Shown: piece after piece, positions 50,601-57,416 of the stretch
Numbering within the stretch: the first letter of the stretch is position 1
How the letters are laid out: every line of letters starts with the position of its first letter
Source: Sinorhizobium saheli
Lineage (GTDB): Bacteria; Pseudomonadota; Alphaproteobacteria; Rhizobiales; Rhizobiaceae
Length of the DNA stretch: 64,000 bases
Direction of reading: 5' to 3'
Assembly (NCBI RefSeq): GCF_001651875.1
Contig: NZ_LNQB01000082.1
Coordinates: forward strand, 62,001 to 126,000
Made by a program: the position numbers and the translations under genes
Notes under the pieces: generated by a model
Seen by the model: only the letters and a program-made list of their open reading frames with translations
Database searches by the model: none
What the model was told of the DNA's origin: nothing

Positions 50601-52413
50601 GGTGGATGAGTTCCATGTCGTGGAGCACGACGTCGCGCGGTTCCTCGCCATTGACGCGGACGCCGATATCGTAGGTCTGCTCGCTGATGACGCGGAAGCC
50701 GAGATTTTCGAGAAGCGGCACGCGGCGGGAGAGGGAAACGGGCGTGGCGGCGTGAAAGATCTTCAGCTCCAGCGTGTCCGGCCGTCCCTGATGCCGCCGA
50801 TAGAAGCTGATGCGGATCGGGTCGTCGGCCTTGCAGGCGGCGATGTCTCCGAGGTCCGCATAGGCCTCGGCGGGCGTGAAGGCCGCCTGGTAGGCGTCGC
50901 CGACCGAAATCTCGACGCCGTCCTTGCGGGCGAGCAGGTTGAAGCGGTCGGTCCAGCGGGTGACGATGTCGCGCACCGCCTCCTCGAGCTTTGCCTGGGG
51001 GATGCGCGGCGTCTTGCCGGCGGTGCGGCCGATAATGAAATGAACGCGCGCCAGCCCGCCTTCGGGAAAGGCGGGGTAATAGGCGGAAACGCGACCGTCA
51101 TAGACCGTCTTCAAGTAGTTGCCGATCTTCTCGCGCACATCGGAATCATATTGCTCGCGCGGCACGAAGACGAGGACCGAGACGAAGCGGTCGAAATGGT
51201 CGATGCGCGGCAGAACCCGGACGCGCGGCCGATCGCCGAGCTCATTGATCTGCTCGCAGAAGGCGGCAAGCAGCCCGACGTCGATCTGGAAGAGATCGTC
51301 GCGCGGATAGGATTCCAGCGTGTTCGCCAGGGTCTTGCCCGAATGGCTCTGCGGATCGTAGCCGAAATGATCGATGATCTTCTCGATCTTGTGCCGGAGC
51401 AGCGGGATCTCCGCCGCCTGCCGCGTGTAGGCGGTCGAGGTGAAGAGGCCGACGATGCGCAGCTCCCCGACGACGTTGCCGGCCGCATCGAAGCGCTTGA
51501 CGCCGACGTAATCCATATAGGCGCGCCGGTGGACGACCGATTTCGCGTTGGCCTTGGTGACGATCAGGAAATCCGGTCCTTCGAGGAAGGCGAGGATTTC
51601 CGGCGTCGTCAGCACGGCATCCTTGCCCTGCCGCAGCACGCGCACATCGGGATTGGAGAGAATGCCCAGCCCCCTGCCCTTGCCGCGTTCGACGGCCGCG
51701 TTCTCGCCCTTGCCGGAATAGGTGTATTCGCGCATGCCGAGGAAGGTGAAATTGTTGTCCCTTAGCCAGCGAAGGAAAGCCAGCGCCTCATCGCGGTCGC
51801 TCTTCTTGCGCGACGCGTTGTAATCCTCCAGCTCGCGCATGACCTGGTCGAGCAGGGCGGTCATCGCCGGCCAGTCGTGCACCGTCTGGTGGACCTGTTC
51901 GAGGACGTCGGCAATGCGTTTGCCGAGCTGGCGCGCCTCGAGCGGCGTCAGCTTGCTCAGGTGAATCTGAATGTGGCTCACCCGTTGTGCCGGATCGCTC
52001 TCCTCGTCGGGGTCGAAAAGCTTGACGGGCTCGCCGGGCCCCATCACCAGGATGGGATGGATCGCCAGGTGGATGTCGCGGTGGGTGCTCGTCACCTCGC
52101 CCATGATCGAATCATAGAGGAAGGGCATGTTGCGCTCGGTGATGGCGATGATCGAGACCTCCGTGCCGCCCGGCGCGACGCCCGGCAAGGTCTCGATCGT
52201 GACCCGCGGCTTGCCACCGTCCCAGCCCTGAAGCTCGTCGCGTGCATGCGCCGCGATCTGCGCAAGCATATCCGCGCTGTAGAAATCGAGGTCGTCATTG
52301 CTCGCACCGCCGAAGAGGATTTCGGGGGGCAGGGTCTCAGCCCCGATTTTAGTGACGGCCGCCCGTGCCGCGTCGATGTGCCGATCCCGCTTCGGATTGT
52401 ATTTCACGCCCAT
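47626..52413 (-). CDS. gdhB: NAD-specific glutamate dehydrogenase, large (GDH-180) type
   Basis: A 1595-residue protein of the 180 kDa class that turns glutamate into 2-oxoglutarate and ammonia with NAD. The start is the ATG at 52413, behind GGGGAG at proper spacing, not the GTG five codons earlier. The first two thirds are regulatory ACT-like and helical domains ([60 protein letters not shown]). The catalytic part starts near 790: [40 protein letters not shown] with the substrate Lys, then [16 protein letters not shown] and [12 protein letters not shown]. It could be catabolic, fitting growth on amino acids. The symbol is used in some species only. Confidence 0.95.
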   Translation of the reverse strand: [1595 protein letters not shown]

Positions 52414-52428
52414 GAACTCGCTCCCCAC

Positions 52429-52620
52429 TCATGATAGATGAACCTATCAGAACCATGGCCAATGGCGACCGTTTTATGATGGTTTTCCGCAAAATCGAGC
52501 TTAATTTTGAAGAGAATCGCGTTTTTTTGGCTTAAATCCATTTAAAACCAGGGCAATTTTGCGAAAATCGCTCCAAAAACTGTAAAAACGGACGAAAAAG
52601 CCGGAATTCGCATGGAGCCG
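52429..52620. promoter_or_regulatory. AT-rich region upstream of the glutamate dehydrogenase gene
   Basis: The bases 52440-52610 are rich in A and T (GCTTAATTTTGAAG, GTTTTTTTGGCTTAAATCCATTTAAAACC, AAAAACTGTAAAAACGG), unlike the rest of the window. It must hold the gdh promoter, read to the left. I cannot pick a single -35/-10 pair. From 52620 to 52800 I see nothing recognisable. Confidence 0.4.
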
Positions 52621-52800
52621 GAATTTGGCCGCCATCGTCGCTCGGGCGCGCTTGCCTGCAGCGGATGATCGGGACACAGGGGTGACGGCGAATCATAATC
52701 GTGCTCGCATCTCGGCGTGCTCCATTCTAAGGAGTTGAGGCAGAGGATACGGGATCTTTCATCCCGGCCGTTGCATGGCTCCTTGAATCGGCATCGATTT

Positions 52801-52877
52801 GAGCGAAGAAATCATGCAGCAATTCAAAGCGCTCTACCGACCCCTGCGCGCTCCGATCGCGCACGCTGCCGTAGAAC
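52801..52877 (+). repeat. Dispersed hairpin repeat, degenerate copy
   Basis: GAAATCATGCAGCAATTCAAAGCGCT followed by CTACCGACCCCTGCGCGC and CGCGCACGCTGCCGTAG parallels the element at 61501-61581. The arms now pair only in the outer CTAC/GTAG and the inner GCGCG/CGCGC parts, so this copy is decayed. Confidence 0.5.
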
Positions 52878-52895
52878 AGAAGGATGGGATTGCCG

Positions 52896-53777
52896 ATGTC
52901 CGAATCAGCCGCGGCTCATGGCGCCGTGATCGTCATCTCCAGCCACGTGGTGCGCGGGGCGGTCGGCAATCGCGCCGCCGTCTTCGCGCTGGAAGTCCTC
53001 GGTCATCGCGTCTGGGCGCTGCCGACGGTCATCCTTCCGTGGCATCCGGGGCACGGCCGGTCGACGCGGGTGACGATGCCTGATGCGGAGTTCCGCTCGA
53101 TCGTCGACGACCTCATCGATGCACCCTGGATCGGCGAGGTGCGCGCCGTGCTTTCCGGCTATCTCGGCTCCGCCGGGCAGGCCGCGGCTGTCGCCCGGCT
53201 GGTGACGGCGCTGAGGCAGCGCAATCCGGAACTCCTCTACGCCTGCGATCCGGTCATCGGCGACGCGAACGGCCTTTACGTGCCGGCCGAGATCGCTGCC
53301 GCCATCCGCGACACGCTGCTGCCGCTCGCGACACTGGCAACGCCCAACCGCTTCGAGCTGTCCTGGCTCGCCGGCGCCGCGCTCGAGACGAATTCGGCGA
53401 TCCTCGACGCGGCGCTCGCGCTCGGCCCGTCACGCGTGCTGGTGACGTCGGCTATCCCGATGATGAGCGGCGGCACCGGCAATCTCTATCTTTCCGGGCG
53501 CAGTGCGCTCCTCGCCGAGCACCGGCTGATCGACGATCCGCCGAGCGGCACGGGAGACCTGCTTGCGGCCGTGTTTCTGGCGCGCCTTCTCGAGGGGCTT
53601 TCGGAAGAGCGCGCGCTGCAGATGGCGACCGCCAGCGTCTACGAGATCATCGCGCGCAGCCGCAAGCGCGGCGCCGACGAGCTGACGCTCGAACAGGATG
53701 CGTCGAGTCTCGCGACGCCGATGGCAATGGTGCAGATGCGCCGCCTCATGCATCCGAGCCAGTCGCGCAAGAAATAG
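52896..53777 (+). CDS. pdxY: Pyridoxal kinase
   Basis: A 293-residue ribokinase-like enzyme phosphorylating pyridoxal, pyridoxine or pyridoxamine. The ATG at 52896 is chosen, as AAGGA lies 11 bases ahead; an ATG at 52884 has no site. Seen: VISSHVVRGAVGNRAAVFALEVLGHRVWALPTVILPWHPGHG (start of the fold), YACDPVIGD, LATLATPNRFELSWLAG (the TPN-x-E motif) and DPPSGTGDLLAAVFLARLL, with the catalytic Asp and anion hole. It salvages vitamin B6. Confidence 0.93.
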   Translation: MSESAAAHGAVIVISSHVVRGAVGNRAAVFALEVLGHRVWALPTVILPWHPGHGRSTRVTMPDAEFRSIVDDLIDAPWIGEVRAVLSGYLGSAGQAAAVARLVTALRQRNPELLYACDPVIGDANGLYVPAEIAAAIRDTLLPLATLATPNRFELSWLAGAALETNSAILDAALALGPSRVLVTSAIPMMSGGTGNLYLSGRSALLAEHRLIDDPPSGTGDLLAAVFLARLLEGLSEERALQMATASVYEIIARSRKRGADELTLEQDASSLATPMAMVQMRRLMHPSQSRKK

Positions 53778-53832
53778 CGGCTGATAGGAAAGAAATGGCT
53801 CATAAGCGTTCCCGGCTCTTCCAGCCGAGCCA

Positions 53833-53955
53833 AGGTCGCTGTAACACTTCGGCGCTCCATGGCTTGCTGCAGCGGCGCGCGCAGACGCGCAAAGGTCGCC
53901 GCAGCATTTGAACTGCTGCCGTTTCTATCCTTAAATCGGATCGGAACATGCACCA
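53833..53955 (-). repeat. Dispersed hairpin repeat, inverted and partly doubled copy
   Basis: On the minus strand CAGCAGTTCAAATGCTGCGGCGACCTTTGCGCGTCTGCGCGCGCCGCTGCAG matches the repeat at 61520-61581 with one arm mismatch. A second partial unit (AGGTCGCTGTAACACTTCG on the plus strand) stands beside it. The element fills most of the 221 bases between pdxY and the carbonic anhydrase gene. Confidence 0.6.
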
Positions 53956-53998
53956 GGAGCGATGCAGCAGCGAATGAGTGGATGACGCGGGGTTACCG

Positions 53999-54646
53999 AT
54001 GGATATGCAGGGCTTTCCGGAACATCTTCTGACCGGCTACCGCAATTTCATGAGCGGTCGTTTCAACGAGCAGCAGCAACGCTACAGGACGCTGGCCGAG
54101 AGCGGACAGAAACCGAAGACAATGGTCGTTGCCTGTTGCGATTCGCGCGCCGCACCCGAAACGATCTTCGATGCCGGCCCGGGCGAGCTCTTCGTCGTCC
54201 GCAACGTCGCCAACATGATGCCGCCCTACGAGCCGGACGGGCACTATCACTCGACCTCGGCCGCACTCGAATTCGCGGTCCAGTCCCTGCGGGTCAGCGA
54301 CATTGTCGTGATGGGCCACGGACGCTGCGGCGGCATCAAGGCCGCGCTCGACCCGGATGCCGAGCCCCTCTCCCCCGGCGACTTCATCGGCCGCTGGATG
54401 AACCTTCTGAAGCCGGCCGCGGAACAGATCCAGAGCAACGAACTCATGACCCAGGCGGAGCGCCAGCGGGCGCTCGAGCGCGTGTCGATCCGCAATTCGC
54501 TCGCCAATCTCCGGACGTTCCCCTGCGTGCAGGTCCTCGAGTCGAAGGGAAAGCTGAAACTGCACGGCGCCTGGTTCGACATCTCCACCGGCGAGCTCTG
54601 GGTGATGGACGCGAAGACCGGCGACTTCGTCCGGCCGGGGACGTGA
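53999..54646 (+). CDS. Beta-class carbonic anhydrase
   Basis: A 215-residue zinc enzyme that hydrates CO2 to bicarbonate. The ATG at 53999 is used; an ATG two codons later and a GTG at 53978 are alternatives. The zinc ligands are readable: Cys47 with the Asp48-Arg50 dyad in VACCDSRAAPE, His107 and Cys110 in VMGHGRCGGI. FVVRNVANMMPPYE and STSAALEFAVQSL are also conserved. It stands alone between pdxY and a convergent lytic transglycosylase. Confidence 0.93.
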   Translation: MDMQGFPEHLLTGYRNFMSGRFNEQQQRYRTLAESGQKPKTMVVACCDSRAAPETIFDAGPGELFVVRNVANMMPPYEPDGHYHSTSAALEFAVQSLRVSDIVVMGHGRCGGIKAALDPDAEPLSPGDFIGRWMNLLKPAAEQIQSNELMTQAERQRALERVSIRNSLANLRTFPCVQVLESKGKLKLHGAWFDISTGELWVMDAKTGDFVRPGT

Positions 54647-54705
54647 TCGATAAGCGGAAAGGCGCGCCCGGTTTCGATCGCGCCTTGTTGCTTGCGGTGA
54701 GATTT

Positions 54706-54842
54706 GCCCCTCACCCCCACTCCGCAGGCGGGGAGAGGAGACGGGTCACCGAACGCTCACAGATTGAGGTGCCGACAGCGCCGCCGCGAGTCCCTTCGCC
54801 CCGCCTGCGGGGAGAAGGTGGCCGGCAGGCCGGATGAGGGGC
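54706..54842. repeat. RIME-like palindromic repeat, copy 7
   Basis: CCCCTCACCCCCACTCCGCAGGCGGGGAGAGG begins it and CTTCGCCCCGCCTGCGGGGAGAAGGTGGCCGGCAGGCCGGATGAGGGGC ends it. It lies in the 218-base gap between the convergent carbonic anhydrase and transglycosylase genes. Confidence 0.75.
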
Positions 54843-54864
54843 ATATCGCCGTCGTGGCTTGTTT

Positions 54865-55686
54865 TCAATCGCCGTCGATTTCGGCGCCGATGATGGCGAT
54901 TGCCTGCTGGTAGACGCTGGCGGCGTTCCAGCCCTGGATCGCGGCGAAGTTGACGTCGCCGGGCTGATAGCCGCCGCCCGGCTGCCAGCCGTGGCCGCGC
55001 AGGAAGTTCGCGGTCGAGGCAAGCGCGTCGGCCTTGGAGCGGACCATGTCGATATGGCCGTTGCCGTCGCCGTCGACGCCGAATTTCAGGACGTTCAGCG
55101 GCAGGAACTGGGTCTGGCCGATCTCGCCATGGGCGGCGCCGCGGGCGGCCGGGCTCAGATCGCCGCGTTCGACGAGTTGAAGCGCGGCATAGAGCTGGTC
55201 GGTGAAATAGGCGGAGCGGCGGCAGTCATAGGCAAGCGTCGAAACGGCGGAAAGCGTGTGCTCCTTGCCCATGAAGGAGCCGAAGCCGGTCTCCATGCCC
55301 CAGATCGCGATCAGCGGTCCGGCCGGGACGCCGAAGCGCTGCTCGATGCTGGCGAAAAGCTTTGCGTTCTGCGCCCGGAGCTTCCTGCCGCGCGAGATGA
55401 TCGCCTGGCCGCCGCGCTTCTGCATGAACTGGTCGAGCGACAGCTTGAAACTCTTCTGGCCGCGGTCGGCGCGGATCGTCGCCCTGCTGTAGGCGACATC
55501 GCCGAGCGCCTGGTCGACGACCGAGGCGCTGATGCCGTTGCCGGCGGCCTCACGCTTGAATTCGCTCACCCAGGCGGCAAAGCCGCTGCCGTCATTGCCG
55601 CATTGCGCCGCGACCGCCGTCGCGGGAAGAACGACAGTTGAGATGAGGGCCGCAAGGCCTGCGGCTGCGCACTTCGCCATGTGCAT
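54865..55686 (-). CDS. Lytic murein transglycosylase (MltB/SLT-like)
   Basis: A 273-residue secreted enzyme that cuts peptidoglycan glycan strands. The ATG at 55686 gives a short signal peptide (AAAGLAALISTVVLPATAVAA, cut near residue 27); an ATG five codons earlier is also possible. The catalytic Glu122 is in IAIWGMETGFGSFMG; YDCRRSAYFTDQLYAALQLVERGD and GAAHGEIGQTQFLPLNVLKFGVDGDGNGHIDM are the MltB-type motifs. No lipobox is seen, so it should be soluble in the periplasm. It is 157 bases downstream of asd, with a terminator and a parS-like site between. Confidence 0.92.
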   Translation of the reverse strand: MHMAKCAAAGLAALISTVVLPATAVAAQCGNDGSGFAAWVSEFKREAAGNGISASVVDQALGDVAYSRATIRADRGQKSFKLSLDQFMQKRGGQAIISRGRKLRAQNAKLFASIEQRFGVPAGPLIAIWGMETGFGSFMGKEHTLSAVSTLAYDCRRSAYFTDQLYAALQLVERGDLSPAARGAAHGEIGQTQFLPLNVLKFGVDGDGNGHIDMVRSKADALASTANFLRGHGWQPGGGYQPGDVNFAAIQGWNAASVYQQAIAIIGAEIDGD

Positions 55687-55751
55687 GGAATACCCCGTCA
55701 TTGCCCGAATATGTTGCCTTCAAAATGCCGGCTGACCGCGATCCGGTGATT

Positions 55752-55765
55752 GTTTCACGTGAATC
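55752..55765. other. parS-like site 8 (13 of 14, asd-transglycosylase gap)
   Basis: GTTTCACGTGAATC, as at 17197 and 20808. This is the rightmost site and stands about 36 kb from the candidate oriC and 27 kb from parB. It lies in a non-coding gap. Confidence 0.6.
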
Positions 55766-55786
55766 CGCGTCCGCCGGAACCAATCA

Positions 55787-55821
55787 GAAACCCCGCCGGT
55801 CCTCAAGGTTCCGCGGGGTTC
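55787..55821 (-). terminator. Probable asd terminator
   Basis: On the minus strand AACCCCGCGG pairs with CCGGCGGGGTT (one bulge) around TTCCTTGAGGA-like loop bases and is followed by TTCTGATTG. The T run is short. It begins 22 bases after the asd stop. Confidence 0.5.
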
Positions 55822-55843
55822 TGCTGGCAATCGATTTCGCCGC

Positions 55844-56878
55844 TCAGGCCGCCTGCTTGCGCGGCTTGACGAGGCCGCGGTTGACCAGAAGCTCGGCGAT
55901 CTGCACGGCGTTGAGCGCCGCACCCTTGCGCAGGTTGTCGGAGACGATCCACATGTTGAGGCCGTTCTCGACGGTCGCGTCCTCGCGGATGCGCGAGATA
56001 TAGGTCGCGTCCTCGCCGGCGCATTCATAGGGCGTCACGTAGCCGCCGTTCTCGTGCTTGTCGACCACCAGGCAGCCCGGGGCCTCGCGCAGGATCTCGC
56101 GGGCCTCGTCGGCGGTGAGCTCGTTCTCGAATTCGATGTTGACCGATTCGGAATGGCCGATGAAGACCGGAACGCGCACGGCGGTGCAGGTCAGCTTGAT
56201 CTTCGGATCGAGCATCTTCTTGGTTTCGGCGAGCACCTTCCACTCTTCCTTGGTGTAGCCGTCCTCCATGAAGACGTCGATGTGCGGAATGACGTTGAAG
56301 GCGATGCGCTTGGTGAACTTCTTGCTCTCGATCGGATCGGCGACGAAGACGGCGCGCGTCTGGTTGAAGAGCTCGTCCATGCCGTCCTTGCCGGCGCCGG
56401 AGACCGACTGGTAGGTGGAAACGACGACGCGCTTGATCCCGGCGCGGTCGTGCAGCGGCTTCAGCGCGACGACGAGCTGCGCGGTCGAGCAATTCGGGTT
56501 GGCGATGATGTTCTTCCTGGAGAACTGCGAAATCGCATCCGGGTTGACTTCCGGCACGATCAGCGGCACGTCGGCGTCGTAGCGCCAGGCCGACGAGTTG
56601 TCGATGACGACGCAACCCTGCTGGCCGATCTTCAGCGAATACTTCAAGGAGACCGCGCCGCCCGCGGACATCAGGCAGATGTCGGTATCGGAAAAGTCAT
56701 AGGTTTCGAGGTTGGAGACCTTGAGCGTCTTGTCGCCGTAGGAGACCTCGGTGCCGACGGAGCGGGAGGAGGCGAGCGCCACCACCTCGTCTGCCGGAAA
56801 ACCGCGCTCCGAAAGAATGTTCAGCATCTCCCGGCCGACATTGCCGGTGGCGCCTGCGACAGCAATCTTGAAACCCAT
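55844..56878 (-). CDS. asd: Aspartate-semialdehyde dehydrogenase
   Basis: A 344-residue enzyme that reduces aspartyl phosphate to the semialdehyde for lysine, methionine, threonine and diaminopimelate. The NADP loop is VAGATGNVGREML at 7-19. Catalytic Cys130 is in NPNCSTAQ, with the substrate-binding QSVSGAG shortly after and the His in PVFIGHSESVNIE. The length is usual. It stands alone on the minus strand, and the 538 bases upstream contain no gene. Confidence 0.96.
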   Translation of the reverse strand: MGFKIAVAGATGNVGREMLNILSERGFPADEVVALASSRSVGTEVSYGDKTLKVSNLETYDFSDTDICLMSAGGAVSLKYSLKIGQQGCVVIDNSSAWRYDADVPLIVPEVNPDAISQFSRKNIIANPNCSTAQLVVALKPLHDRAGIKRVVVSTYQSVSGAGKDGMDELFNQTRAVFVADPIESKKFTKRIAFNVIPHIDVFMEDGYTKEEWKVLAETKKMLDPKIKLTCTAVRVPVFIGHSESVNIEFENELTADEAREILREAPGCLVVDKHENGGYVTPYECAGEDATYISRIREDATVENGLNMWIVSDNLRKGAALNAVQIAELLVNRGLVKPRKQAA

Positions 56879-57416
56879 GATCTAAGCTCTCTTTCTGTCT
56901 CTCCTCGTCTGGTGGAGGCGGAAGCCGCGCGGACCGCCCGCGAGGTTCCTGTCCCCGGCCGGACCGGGGAGAGAGCGGAGGGCCAGAGACGTCAGACGGT
57001 TTTCGTCGTCGTTTTGGCCGTGGTTTTGCTAATGAACGAGAATTGGCGAAGCGGCCCGGCGGCGTGGCCCGGCAGAATCGGCGCAGCAATGGACGGACCG
57101 TTCGGTCGCATGGCGTTTCCTCGTTCGCCGCTGCTCTTACCGGCTTTTCGGCAAGAGTCAAGCAGTCGCACGTCTCTCGTGTCCCGCGCCGGCCGGTTCG
57201 CCGCCGGCGATGCTCCACACTTTTGCGTGACCCGACCTCGGCACCGCGCCCGCTCGCGGCATTAGACGAAAGTCATAAGTCGAAAGCATCCCTGCCTCGG
57301 CACCCGCTTTTCTGACATCTTTTCACCAAGCACCCCGTCCGTAGGCCCAAGGGAGGAAACCGGGCCGACGAAAGAACGGGTGCTCGCAAGCCGATTTTGA
57401 AGTGGAGGATATCAAA
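56879..57416. other. Long gene-free region between asd and an MHS transporter
   Basis: The region serves two divergent genes and must hold both promoters. It contains CCCCGGCCGGACCGGGGAG (inverted repeat at about 56963-56981) and GCCGGCCGGTTCGCCGCCGGC near 57187. No protein with a ribosome site, RNA gene or known repeat family is convincing. The last 30 bases supply the GGAGG site of the transporter gene. Confidence 0.4.

Noticed and set aside
47761-51765. Open frame of 1334 codons opposite the glutamate dehydrogenase gene
   Set aside because: It mirrors the codon structure of the real gene on the other strand in high-GC DNA, has no domain pattern (Arg/Asp/Ala/Gly-rich low-complexity text) and no ribosome site.
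52501-52545. CtrA site upstream of the glutamate dehydrogenase gene
   Set aside because: TTAA boxes at 52532 and 52542 are 6, not 7, bases apart and the area is generally AT-rich.
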